A stretch of 64,000 nt of DNA. Source: NC2004 sp050874905. Its GTDB lineage: Bacteria > Bacillota > Clostridia > Lachnospirales > Lachnospiraceae. This document shows, one piece after another, positions 1-8,521 of the stretch; the first letter of the stretch is position 1, and every line of letters begins with the position of its first letter. The notes beneath the pieces are model-generated. The model saw only the letters and a program-made list of their open reading frames with translations, made no database searches and had not been told where the DNA came from. The translations under genes were made by a program, and so were the position numbers. The stretch is taken from the NCBI GenBank assembly GCA_050874905.1, contig JBNMLP010000014.1:15970-79969 (forward strand), written 5' to 3'.

Positions 1-302
1 ATACCCATACGGCGGTAGCCGCTCATGTGTATGAGCAGTATGTTGCAAATACGAAGGATACGACACCTACTGTAATTGCTTCTACCGCAAGTCCATATAA
101 GTTTACAAGAAGTGTAATGGATGCCATTGATCCTGCCTATGACGTAAAAACGGACTTTGAACTGGTGGATGAGTTGAATCGTTTGTCAAAGGTCGCAGTA
201 CCTCAGGCAATCGAAGACATCCGTACGGCTCCGGTTTTACATGATACTGTAGTAGATGCCAAGGATATGTGTGCACAGGTAAAACGTATTTTAAATATTT
301 AA
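1..302 (+). CDS. thrC: Threonine synthase, C-terminal end (partial)
   Basis: This is the last ~100 residues of a gene that begins before the window; the reading frame is open from base 1, and a GTG at 27 is only an internal valine. The first visible residues read (D)THTAVAAHVYEQY, followed by TPTVIASTASPYKF, the conserved C-terminal part of fold-type II PLP-dependent threonine synthase. That enzyme converts O-phosphohomoserine to threonine in the cytoplasm. The PLP-binding lysine lies upstream and cannot be checked. A strong terminator follows at once, so this is the last gene of its transcript. The identification rests on motif recall, but the motifs are characteristic. Confidence 0.85.
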   Translation, partial: THTAVAAHVYEQYVANTKDTTPTVIASTASPYKFTRSVMDAIDPAYDVKTDFELVDELNRLSKVAVPQAIEDIRTAPVLHDTVVDAKDMCAQVKRILNI

Positions 303-332
303 GTGATATCTCCTTAAAAGTGAGAAATCAGA

Positions 333-365
333 AGAACTGTCGAAAGTTTCGACAGTTCTTTTTTT
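333..365 (+). terminator. Intrinsic terminator after thrC
   Basis: The 13-base arm AGAACTGTCGAAA is followed by its exact complement and a run of seven T. It sits 30 bases after the thrC stop codon and is oriented for that gene. Confidence 0.9.
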
Positions 366-693
366 GTGGGAAAAAGCAAAAATAGCGGGAAAAACCTTGT
401 GTTTTCTGCGCCTTTTCCAAAGAGACAAAAGACAGGTTTTTTCGACAGTGACAACCACAGGTTGTCAAAAAATACAACAAATCGTTGTTGGACAGTATTA
501 CTTTCTTCATGCTACCATAATGTTGTTTCCAAAAGGAATCTCTGTTTTGAATCTATATTTGATTAATATCTAATCTCACTTTTTATTCTCTAAATTGAAA
601 TCGGACCTCTTATTTTCTTTGTACCCTATAGTGTAGGAAAACCATTGATCTGATCTGGATTCAAAACAGAATAAAAAAACAGGAGGTGTCTTC
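366..693. other. Intergenic region with two short palindromes
   Basis: About 330 bases carry no convincing gene; the short open frames here lack ribosome sites and family resemblance. The stretch holds a 19-base palindrome at 449-467 (TGACAACC, three bases, GGTTGTCA) and a smaller one, ACAAC/GTTGT, near 474-488. No well-spaced -35/-10 pair was found for the following operon, which has a clear AGGAGG ribosome site at about 681-686. Confidence 0.5.
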
Positions 694-1707
694 ATGAAAA
701 ACAGGAAGCGGTTAAGGTGTCTGTTCGGTATGATTGTTTTGATCATTGTTATGTTGGAAGGAAAAAATCCCCGTGCGGAAGGATTAAGTGACAGGCAGCT
801 TTATGGGAATGGAGAAGAAAGTATCCTTTATGAGCAGAAAGCAAAACAAACTCCTTCAGAAAAGAGAAAGAATTCTTCTACCGTGTCATCAGAAGTGACA
901 ACAAACGTTGCGACAACTACACAAATGACAGAAAATGCAGAGGTTACTTCTACCACAGAGAGGGAAGATAAGGAGAAAGAAAAAAGCAGTGAGGAAAGAA
1001 CAACAGAAGAAACCGTGCAGGAAGTGCAAGATATTGAAATAGAGACAAACGGGCAGGAGCAGAAACAGGACGAGATCACGATAGAGGGAGTCACGGATCA
1101 GGAATATTATAAAGAGGACGTTTCTTTACGGGTACTTGCACCATCGTCAAAAGTGGATCTTTCCATTCAGTTGTTGGAGTGCAGCAAGCAGCAGTGGAAA
1201 GTAAAAAAAGAACTGGGGTTACAGACAACAGGAACCACTATGATCGCAGAGGATACTGTGACAGAAGAAGGAAAGTATCAGCTTGCCGTTTATGATCAAG
1301 TCAACGAGACAAAAAATCTTTTGGAATCCCGGACCTTTCAGATTGATAAGACGCCGCCTGTCATATCATTTCAGATGCCAGAGGAAAATGAGGCAATCCT
1401 ATCCATAAAGGAATGGAAAGAACAGGCAGTGACAGACCAAAGCCCGGTAGAGGTTACCTGTTATGTAAATGAGCAGGAAGTAACAGCTGGTTCTGTAAAA
1501 ACACCAGGGGAATATGAGATACGACTTCAGGCGGTAGATGCAGCAGGAAATGAAGCCAGTGAGGAACGAACGATCGTAATACCGGAAAAGAAAAAGGAGA
1601 TTCGGAAAGGTGGATGGATGTTTCCGTCCTGTATAGTAGTCGTGTTATTTGGCGGAAGTTTATTAGCAAAAGAATGGATAAAGCAAAGGAGGAAGAAAAA
1701 TGTGTAA
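694..1707 (+). CDS. Secreted membrane-anchored protein with Thr/Glu-rich stalk and Ig-like domain
   Basis: The 337-residue protein begins with a basic stretch and a hydrophobic signal segment (about residues 9-22). A long low-complexity region rich in Ser, Thr and Glu follows (about 50-125), typical of an extended wall-spanning stalk. The central part looks like one or two bacterial Ig-like folds; the motifs TPPVISF and VDAAGNEAS around residues 225-290 match the Big_3-like pattern. A C-terminal hydrophobic helix followed by KQRRKKNV suggests a type I membrane anchor; no LPxTG sortase motif is visible. The stop overlaps the start of the next Ig-like gene by 8 bases, so the two are co-translated. 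The function is unknown; a surface adhesin or structural role is an inference. Confidence 0.7.
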   Translation: MKNRKRLRCLFGMIVLIIVMLEGKNPRAEGLSDRQLYGNGEESILYEQKAKQTPSEKRKNSSTVSSEVTTNVATTTQMTENAEVTSTTEREDKEKEKSSEERTTEETVQEVQDIEIETNGQEQKQDEITIEGVTDQEYYKEDVSLRVLAPSSKVDLSIQLLECSKQQWKVKKELGLQTTGTTMIAEDTVTEEGKYQLAVYDQVNETKNLLESRTFQIDKTPPVISFQMPEENEAILSIKEWKEQAVTDQSPVEVTCYVNEQEVTAGSVKTPGEYEIRLQAVDAAGNEASEERTIVIPEKKKEIRKGGWMFPSCIVVVLFGGSLLAKEWIKQRRKKNV

Positions 1708-4354
1708 CAGCAATATAGAAAAAAAGAGAGTGACGAGAGGCATTGCGATGGGAATGGTTGTACTTATGCTGATTGGAACAATCGTTCCTAAAAGTGTCCC
1801 CGTGATGCAGGTGCAGGCAAAGACAGCTATCGAGAAGGTGCTAGTGATCGGAGCGAATAACCGGAGTCTGATCGCAAAATCAAAGAATCAGACGGTATAT
1901 ACCTATCGCTCCAGCAATCCGAAGGTCGCTAGTGTATCATCTAATGGTGTGATAACCGGAAGGAAAAAAGGAAAAGCTAATGTGGTTCGGTATGTGACCA
2001 AAAACAAACGGACAAAAATTGATGAGATCATGACAGTAAAGGTGGAAAAACTGAAGATATCTGGAAAGAAGACGGTGTATGTATCTGGAAAATATCAGTT
2101 TAAAACCAATGCTGCTTCTGTGAAGTGGAAGGTGTCAGACAAAAAGAAGGCAAGCATTTCCAAAAAGGGAATATTAAAGGCAAAGAAGACGGGAAAGATC
2201 ACACTTACTGCCAAATCAGGAGGAGTGACTGTTAAGAAAAAGATTACAGTGAAAAAGGATGGAATAAAGTCTATTCAGGCACAATTTGTGCGTTCTGCTG
2301 CTTATGTGGGAAATACCATTGATAAATCGGATCTGCTTGTAAAAGCAGTGTATAAAAGCGGAAAGAAGAAAAAAGTAACCGGGTATGCCATAGAACAGGC
2401 ACAACTTGCCAAAGAGGGAGAGAATACAGTTGCTGTCAAATATCAGGAGTATCGGTGTTCGGTAAAAGTGAAAGCGGAGAAAAAGAAAGTAACAGCATTG
2501 CAGGCAATGTATCTTGGCGGGCCGTTGGCTGTCGGACAATCTGTAGGGAATACGGATTTTTCGGTGACGGCTGTTTATAATGATGGATCTACAAAGGCAT
2601 TAAGTCCACAGGAGTATACGCTTTCTAATGTTGTAGCAAAAGAAAAGGGAACTTTAAATGTCGTTGTGACGCATCCGGCGAGCAACAGCACCACATCGGT
2701 ATTTATTCCAGTCAGTGTGCTTTCTATCCAGGCAGTGGATGCAAGCTATACCGGGGGCGTTTTATACAAGGAAGATGGTGTGGATGTTTCTAAAATAAAG
2801 ATCCTTGTTACTTACGAGGATGGTTCTACGGGGCTTGTAGATGCTTCTGACATCCGGATCGGAAGTGTAGAAGAAGCAGATGGAACCGTGAAGATATTGC
2901 TTTACTATACGGTGAATGGAACGGAATATTCCACTGTGATCTCTGCAAAACAAAAAAGTCATAAGCCGGTTTCCATGAATGTAGAATGTGAAAATCCAAT
3001 CGTGTATGCCGGTCAGGAATTAAACCGGAATAATTTTATGGTGAAAGTGGTTTATTCGGACGGAGAGGAACGGGTCACGCAGGACTGGATCAGTGATTAT
3101 GTGATTTCCGATTATGAAGGGGAAAAGGAGCTGACATTTCAGTATGTGGAGGACGATATAACACTGACACAAAAGATAACCGTTTCCATCAGAAAGGTAG
3201 CAGCAGTTGGAATTAAGGTGACAAAAACATGTTCTAATGTTATGGCAGGACGGGAGCTGGATCGTTCAGAAATGGAAGTGGTGCAGCTATATGAAGATGG
3301 AAACAGTGAGACGATTACGGAATTTACCACAAATTATAATCCAGAGGATCGCACGACAGGAGATCGTACCGTAATCGTTTCCTACCATGGCTTTGAAGCA
3401 ACGATGATCATTACTGTGGTTCCTCCAAAATTGATTTCGATCAGTGCCAATAGTCCCAGTGTTCCGTCTTTTGTAGGAGAAAATTTAAATACGACGGGGA
3501 TGATGGTGATGGCCAGTTACGAAGATGGTTCCACTGCTGCAGTACAGGGATGGACAACCGATTATTCTCCGGCACTTCCAGAGGGAGAGCATGCAATTAC
3601 CGTGTATTATCAGGATGCAAGTTGTCAGGTGCGTGTAAAAATATACAAGCATCTGGATGCCAGTGTCTCTGCTACCAGTGTGATCCTAAAGCACCCAGTG
3701 ATGATCGCAGCCAATGATCTTCAGGTAAATTGTGCGGTAGTAGGGGGAAGTGCCAGTGTTTCTTCCGGGGGAAATGGTACCTTCCAGGTGATCCCAACGA
3801 GTCTTGGAACGGTAACGCTTCAATTAAATCATACGCTTACCAAGGAGAGCAAAACGATCAGTATCGCGGTAAGTGCCTTCCATATGTCCTATGTAAATAC
3901 AGCAGGAGGAAATGTGGCACTCGGAGATACGCTCTCTTACACGACCAATGCACCCGCCAAATTTACATATGTGGTATACGACGATAATGGGACGGAGGTC
4001 ACCAGAGGAGGATCTGTTAATTCTGCTTCGACCGGATACAATTATGTAGCAAAAACACTGGGAACCCTGGTTGTGACGGCAACCGATGTTGCAACCAATG
4101 AACGGGTTGAGAAAAAAGTAACGGTCCGAAAAGAATTGGCGATCAGCGGAGGCAGCAGTGTGAAAGTAGGATCTACCTTACAGCTTTCTACGACCAAGCA
4201 ACAGGTAAGCTGGAGCAGCAGTAATACGAAGCTGGCTACGGTTTCCAGAGCCGGAGTTGTAAAAGGAGTAAAAGCAGGAACAGTAACGATCACGGCAACC
4301 TTTCCGGAATACGGAAACCGGACGGTGAAGAAAAATATTACAGTAAAAAAGTAA
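1700..4354 (+). CDS. Large secreted multi-Ig-domain surface protein
   Basis: This 884-residue protein starts with a signal peptide (basic N-terminus, hydrophobic core about residues 14-30, likely cut near MQVQAKT). The first ~190 residues and the last ~80 contain Big_2-type Ig modules, shown by the recurring S-S-N-x-K-V-A-S-V-S-x-x-G-V-I-x-G-x-K-x-G pattern. Between them lie several ~75-95 residue repeats of the type YxDGSTxxV...Y/W, another family of bacterial Ig-like folds. There is no C-terminal anchor, so it may stay at the surface by binding wall polymers or its partner, the membrane-anchored protein encoded just upstream with an 8-base overlap. A bidirectional terminator follows. The exact ligand cannot be read from the sequence. 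Confidence 0.75.
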   Translation: MCNSNIEKKRVTRGIAMGMVVLMLIGTIVPKSVPVMQVQAKTAIEKVLVIGANNRSLIAKSKNQTVYTYRSSNPKVASVSSNGVITGRKKGKANVVRYVTKNKRTKIDEIMTVKVEKLKISGKKTVYVSGKYQFKTNAASVKWKVSDKKKASISKKGILKAKKTGKITLTAKSGGVTVKKKITVKKDGIKSIQAQFVRSAAYVGNTIDKSDLLVKAVYKSGKKKKVTGYAIEQAQLAKEGENTVAVKYQEYRCSVKVKAEKKKVTALQAMYLGGPLAVGQSVGNTDFSVTAVYNDGSTKALSPQEYTLSNVVAKEKGTLNVVVTHPASNSTTSVFIPVSVLSIQAVDASYTGGVLYKEDGVDVSKIKILVTYEDGSTGLVDASDIRIGSVEEADGTVKILLYYTVNGTEYSTVISAKQKSHKPVSMNVECENPIVYAGQELNRNNFMVKVVYSDGEERVTQDWISDYVISDYEGEKELTFQYVEDDITLTQKITVSIRKVAAVGIKVTKTCSNVMAGRELDRSEMEVVQLYEDGNSETITEFTTNYNPEDRTTGDRTVIVSYHGFEATMIITVVPPKLISISANSPSVPSFVGENLNTTGMMVMASYEDGSTAAVQGWTTDYSPALPEGEHAITVYYQDASCQVRVKIYKHLDASVSATSVILKHPVMIAANDLQVNCAVVGGSASVSSGGNGTFQVIPTSLGTVTLQLNHTLTKESKTISIAVSAFHMSYVNTAGGNVALGDTLSYTTNAPAKFTYVVYDDNGTEVTRGGSVNSASTGYNYVAKTLGTLVVTATDVATNERVEKKVTVRKELAISGGSSVKVGSTLQLSTTKQQVSWSSSNTKLATVSRAGVVKGVKAGTVTITATFPEYGNRTVKKNITVKK

Positions 4355-4430
4355 ATAAGATTGAGACGTTCAAGAACACCGAATAAAATACAGGCTGTTT
4401 TATCTCGGTAAGAGAAAGAGCTATAATAAA

Positions 4431-4465
4431 AAAGAGGATGCTTCGGTTTAGAAGACATCCTCTTT
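4431..4465. terminator. Bidirectional terminator between convergent genes
   Basis: AAAGAGGATG-CTTC pairs with GAAG-A-CATCCTCTTT. A/T tracts flank both sides, so it can serve the Ig-like operon and the convergent PPi-phosphofructokinase gene. Confidence 0.85.
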
Positions 4466-4481
4466 CTAAAATAAATATAGA

Positions 4482-5711
4482 TTAAATCAAATGCTTGATG
4501 GATAAATAATCTGGGATTCCATTTTTAAAGTTGATATGTGGCTCTCCCTCGATCAGCGGCCGAAGATAGGTGATCATTTCTTCTGTGACATCATTGCCAG
4601 CCTCGTTGATCCAGTTTTGTGGTACACTTTTAGCTGCATTGGCAACGTCACTGACTGCAACGTTTCCAATGGAAATAGTGTATGGGTGGTTATGCTCGCG
4701 GTTTAATGTCAGCATAATAGAGGAAAGTCCCATTTCTGCAGCTTTTACTGCCTCGCTTCCCAATGAGAAGGCTTCGTTGATATCGGTCAGGGAGGAAATA
4801 TGCATCGCACTGCGCTGTAATACATTTAATTCAATGGAACGTACCTTGCATCCGATTGTAGATTTGACTAAATGCTCCAATGCTTTTCCTGTACCACTTA
4901 ATTGAGCATGACCAAATTCATCAGCAGCTGCCTGCGTGGCACTGATATATTGACCATCTTTGTCATGGATTCCTTCGGATACTGCAACGATTACATTTTT
5001 ATTTGTTTTTAATAACTGGTTCAGATCGTTGATAAACTGGAAGGTGGAAAAATCACGTTCCGGTAAATAGATCAGATCAGGGGCATGGTTATAATCATTT
5101 CTTGCCAGAGCAGAAGCAGCCGTCAGCCATCCGGCATCCCGTCCCATGATCTCAACGATCGTAACACTTTCCACATCGTATATATAGGTATCGTGTGCAA
5201 TCTCTAATAAAGAGGTTGCAACAAATTTGGCAGCAGAGCCAAAACCCGGAGTATGATCCGTTTCCATCAGATCATTGTCAATGGTTTTTGGAATTCCGAT
5301 GATGGAAATGTCGTAACCGATCTTTTTTGCATACTGACTCAGTTTGTCCACCGTATCCATGGAATCATTTCCTCCAATGTAAAAGAACGCATGGATATTC
5401 ATCTGCTCAAAGGTTTCAAAGATAAAGTCATACTGCGCTGGATTTACCGTGTAGTCTGGCAGTTTATAGCGGCAGGAACCTAAATACATGGCCGGAGAAG
5501 TCATCAGTGTAGAGATGGCTCTTTCATTTTTTGCAAAGGTATCATTTAATGCAATGATCTTATGCTGTAATACACCCTGTATCCCATTGATCGAACCATA
5601 GATGGTGTCAAAGGAACGGCTTTTGATCGCAGCGTCAATGACACCGGCAAGGCTTGCGTTGATCGCAGCAGTAGGACCACCTGATTGTGCTACAATACAG
5701 TTTTTTTTCAT
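4482..5711 (-). CDS. pfp: Diphosphate-dependent 6-phosphofructokinase
   Basis: The 409-residue protein has the phosphofructokinase fold signatures: QSGGPTAAINAS at the N-terminus, IGGNDSMDT near residues 112-120, and PKTIDND at 141-147 with the catalytic Asp. ATP-type enzymes normally have Gly in the GGDGS loop and Gly in PGTIDND. Here these positions are Asp (GGNDS) and Lys (PKTIDND), the established signature of PPi-dependent enzymes. It phosphorylates fructose 6-phosphate reversibly with pyrophosphate, saving ATP in glycolysis. The later motif MGRDAGW also fits. The gene is monocistronic, with its own promoter (TTGCAC-N17-TATAAT) and a shared terminator. Confidence 0.88.
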   Translation of the reverse strand: MKKNCIVAQSGGPTAAINASLAGVIDAAIKSRSFDTIYGSINGIQGVLQHKIIALNDTFAKNERAISTLMTSPAMYLGSCRYKLPDYTVNPAQYDFIFETFEQMNIHAFFYIGGNDSMDTVDKLSQYAKKIGYDISIIGIPKTIDNDLMETDHTPGFGSAAKFVATSLLEIAHDTYIYDVESVTIVEIMGRDAGWLTAASALARNDYNHAPDLIYLPERDFSTFQFINDLNQLLKTNKNVIVAVSEGIHDKDGQYISATQAAADEFGHAQLSGTGKALEHLVKSTIGCKVRSIELNVLQRSAMHISSLTDINEAFSLGSEAVKAAEMGLSSIMLTLNREHNHPYTISIGNVAVSDVANAAKSVPQNWINEAGNDVTEEMITYLRPLIEGEPHINFKNGIPDYLSIKHLI

Positions 5712-5758
5712 GAGTATCCTCCCAATCTGTTGTCAAAAATAAGCTCATAACTACCAAC

Positions 5759-5787
5759 ATTATATGACAGGAATAAGATGCGTGCAA
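5759..5787 (-). promoter_or_regulatory. Promoter of the PPi-phosphofructokinase gene
   Basis: On the minus strand TTGCAC is followed after 17 bases by TATAAT, a near-consensus housekeeping promoter about 45 bases before the pfp start codon. Confidence 0.7.
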
Positions 5788-5867
5788 GGTGCAAAAACGT
5801 TGGAAATGAAAAAAGGAAGAATGGATAAAAGTAGAAAGAAAAAACAAGAGAATTTAGTCATTATTAC

Positions 5868-5896
5868 TTGTAAAATCTATATAAATATTATATAAT
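5868..5896 (+). promoter_or_regulatory. Promoter of 6S RNA
   Basis: TTGTAA, 17 bases, then TATAAT. The predicted start at about 5903 coincides with the 5' strand of the 6S RNA closing stem. Confidence 0.75.
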
Positions 5897-5902
5897 CTAA
5901 GT

Positions 5903-6090
5903 AACATATTTCCTGGAGTGTTCGAAAACTTCTATTATTTTGAACCTACATTACGTGAAAAGGAACTCCTATATTTATATAGTAATATCAGGCCTCCTAG
6001 GATCAGAGGAAGATAGATCTATATGTGCGGACATCCACCTAGCTGAGCTAGGGCGTCAAAATATAGAAAACGGCACCTTGGGAGATTTCG
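5903..6090 (+). ncRNA. ssrS: 6S RNA
   Basis: A ~188-base non-coding stretch lies between a near-perfect promoter and an intrinsic terminator. Its 5' end (TTTCCTGGAGTG, then TTCG) pairs with its 3' end (CACCTTGGGAGA) over 12 positions with one mismatch and a few G-U pairs. This is the closing stem of 6S RNA, and the GUGUUCG segment resembles the conserved 5' region of the family. 6S RNA mimics an open promoter and binds the housekeeping RNA polymerase holoenzyme in stationary phase. I checked the terminal stem by eye but not the central bubble. A 64-codon frame across it has no ribosome site and is rejected. Confidence 0.75.
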
Positions 6091-6098
6091 TAGACAAA

Positions 6099-6125
6099 AA
6101 AGCAGCAGGAATGCTGCTTTTTTTA
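6099..6125 (+). terminator. Terminator of 6S RNA
   Basis: AAAGCAGCA and TGCTGCTTT form a stem with a short loop and end in a seven-T tract, directly after the 6S RNA closing stem. Confidence 0.88.
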
Positions 6126-6217
6126 TTTCGGTAAAGAGGTATGCCGGCCGGGCAACTTGCGGCATATTTGAACGGGCACTGCATACGCTTATATAAAATG
6201 GTCTGAAGGAGGTTTAT

Positions 6218-8521
6218 ATGAAGAAGCGCATTGGAATTATTTTTATTCTGATCGGCTGTATTACAGCCATTATTATGCTCTCCTTTCGTTGGGAACAGGA
6301 CAAGGATGGTGTGACGAGAGCGGAAGCTGCCAAACTGTTCTCTCTGCTTTTTACAGCACAGGATGAGAAGGAGGGGAGCGGAGAATCTCCATTTTCGGAT
6401 GTGGGAAAAGAGGATCCGGATTATGCCTATATTTATGACGCATTTGAACGAAACCTGTTTGTGATAGATGAGACGAAGAAAACATTTGGAAAAGATCAAT
6501 TCTTTACTTATGAGGATTATGGACAGGCGGCATTGCAGTTAGGATTATCAGTGGATGAATTTCCTTTTTCTCATAAGAGCAAACGCGCCATGACACCACA
6601 GGATTTTTATAAGATGTATGATGCATTGCGAGTGCTTTACAAAGATAGTGCGCGGGTAAAGAAAAAGTACGCACTCCTTTATTCATATGATGCGAAGAAA
6701 AAAGAACTTGTGACAAGTGCCGGAACCTATACAAAAGTTGGAAAAGAGATGAAAAAAAAGGTTGGAAAGGTGATCTGTTACTATGCCTGTGAGGGAGAAT
6801 TTTTACGATATCTTTCCTTGAGCAACCGGTCGATCACTTTAAAAAATGTCTGGTGCAGTGCAGTACAAAATGAGGAACTTACGATTTTTGCCAAACAGAA
6901 TACAGTGACGCTTCCTGTTACGGACGCTGCAGTGGATGCGGCCGGACATGTCGTTGATGTAACGGTTGCAAACCAGCAGGTACAGTCTGTTGCCAAAAAA
7001 GAGGCAACAGTAAATGGCAAGGTAGTGTCGGTAACAAAGGACTCTATTTCTTTGGAGAAAAAAACGTATAAACGAAGCAGCACGCTTCCAGTGTACGTGA
7101 CATACGAAGGGATCAAGGAGCTTTCTTCGCTGGCGGCACTGATGAGTTATAAATCCGTCCATCTGGTTTTAGACCAGGAACAGGTAGTGGCAGTGGTCAT
7201 TCCGGCATCAGAACAGACAACGATGCTTCGGGTGTTGTTAAATACGACCGGATTTCAGTCAAAATTCCACGAGCAGATCACTGTAACGGCGGATACTGCA
7301 TTTTCTGTGTCACGAGGAGAGGAAAAAAGCTCCTATCAAAAAGGAGAGGAGCTTACATTTTTACCGGAGGATGTGGCTCTTAATGAGCGTATCCGGATAG
7401 AAACGGAGGCACAGGGAGGACGTCTGATCGTGAAAAGTATGGAGCGTGCCTATGGAAATCCGTCCTATCGCGGCAGTCTGGAGATTGCGAAAACAGAGGA
7501 GGGTATGGTACTGGTCAATGAAGTGGGAGTGGAGCCTTATCTGTATGCCGTTGTGCCAAGTGAGATGCCGGTGCGATATGGCAGCGAGGCACTAAAACTG
7601 CAGGCGGTATGTGCCAGAAGCTTTGCATTCAGCCAACTAAAGGATCCGTCCTTTTTAGCTTATGGAGCACATTTGGACGACAGTGTGAACAGTCAGGTAT
7701 ACAACAATACGAAAGAGTGTGAAGAAAGTATTCTTGCTGTGGACAGTACATGTGGTCAGGTGTTGCATGACAACGGCCAGCTTGTCACGACCTATTTCTT
7801 TTCTACCTCATGTGGATATACGGGAAATCGTTCGGATGTGTGGATCTCAAATGCAGCGTCCCCCTCGTATCTGACCGGAAAGCTGCAGGCGAGTGAAGGG
7901 GGAACACTGGACTTAAAGGATGAGACAACGTTTCGAACCTTTATTGATAATACAAATGCTTACGATTTTTTTGAAAAAAAAGAGCCGTGGTTCCGATGGA
8001 CGGTATCGATGAGTAAAAAGCAGATTCAGTCGTTGATCGAGAAAAATTTAAGCAGTGTTTCCCGTTATGTTACCGTAAAGCAGGACGACGGAAGCTACAA
8101 ACAGCAGGAGATCCCCGGTATCGGCTCGCTGAAAGATATAAAGGTGGGAGAGCGGAGCAGCTCAGGAGTATTAAAATCTCTGGTACTTACAGGTTCTAAA
8201 GCACAGATTATGGTGACCAGTGAATATGGTATCCGCAAACTGCTTGGAGACAGCACGACCCCTATTACGGTAAATGGAGGCGGTACCTTAAATCAGGCGA
8301 TGCTTCCAAGTGGCTATTTTTATTTTGACATGAAAAAAACAAAAAATGGGAAAATAAAAACCGTCACCTATCATGGCGGCGGTTATGGACATGGGGTAGG
8401 TATGAGTCAGAATGGAGCCAAAGCAATGGGCGAAAAAGGCTATACCTATGAACAGATGTTATCCTACTTTTTTGAAGGAACAACGCTTTATAATATGTAT
8501 GAGGATCAGAGTGGAAGATAG
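6218..8521 (+). CDS. SpoIID/LytB domain protein (putative peptidoglycan lytic enzyme)
   Basis: The 767-residue protein has an N-terminal membrane/signal segment (residues 4-22). A region with weak S-layer-homology character follows (GVTRAEAAKLF, then FSDV and DYAYIYDAFE). A long poorly conserved middle comes next, and then a SpoIID domain from about residue 413 to the C-terminus. Diagnostic motifs are EPYLYAVVPSEMP near 440-450, containing the glutamate that is catalytic in SpoIID, KLQAVCARSFAF, and GGGYGHGVGMSQNGA near 720. SpoIID proteins cleave glycan strands of stem-peptide-free peptidoglycan as lytic transglycosylases; LytB relatives enhance amidases. The gene is monocistronic, with GGAGG before the start, and overlaps the convergent downstream gene by 16 bases. 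It is larger than sporulation SpoIID, so a vegetative wall role is possible. Confidence 0.8.
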   Translation: MKKRIGIIFILIGCITAIIMLSFRWEQDKDGVTRAEAAKLFSLLFTAQDEKEGSGESPFSDVGKEDPDYAYIYDAFERNLFVIDETKKTFGKDQFFTYEDYGQAALQLGLSVDEFPFSHKSKRAMTPQDFYKMYDALRVLYKDSARVKKKYALLYSYDAKKKELVTSAGTYTKVGKEMKKKVGKVICYYACEGEFLRYLSLSNRSITLKNVWCSAVQNEELTIFAKQNTVTLPVTDAAVDAAGHVVDVTVANQQVQSVAKKEATVNGKVVSVTKDSISLEKKTYKRSSTLPVYVTYEGIKELSSLAALMSYKSVHLVLDQEQVVAVVIPASEQTTMLRVLLNTTGFQSKFHEQITVTADTAFSVSRGEEKSSYQKGEELTFLPEDVALNERIRIETEAQGGRLIVKSMERAYGNPSYRGSLEIAKTEEGMVLVNEVGVEPYLYAVVPSEMPVRYGSEALKLQAVCARSFAFSQLKDPSFLAYGAHLDDSVNSQVYNNTKECEESILAVDSTCGQVLHDNGQLVTTYFFSTSCGYTGNRSDVWISNAASPSYLTGKLQASEGGTLDLKDETTFRTFIDNTNAYDFFEKKEPWFRWTVSMSKKQIQSLIEKNLSSVSRYVTVKQDDGSYKQQEIPGIGSLKDIKVGERSSSGVLKSLVLTGSKAQIMVTSEYGIRKLLGDSTTPITVNGGGTLNQAMLPSGYFYFDMKKTKNGKIKTVTYHGGGYGHGVGMSQNGAKAMGEKGYTYEQMLSYFFEGTTLYNMYEDQSGR

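Noticed and set aside
828..1094. Ser/Val-rich minus-strand open frame
   Set aside because: It is the antisense of the Thr/Glu-rich stalk codons, a common artefact of low complexity.
5940..6134. 64-codon open frame
   Set aside because: It lies across the 6S RNA and its terminator, has no ribosome site and no familiar motif.
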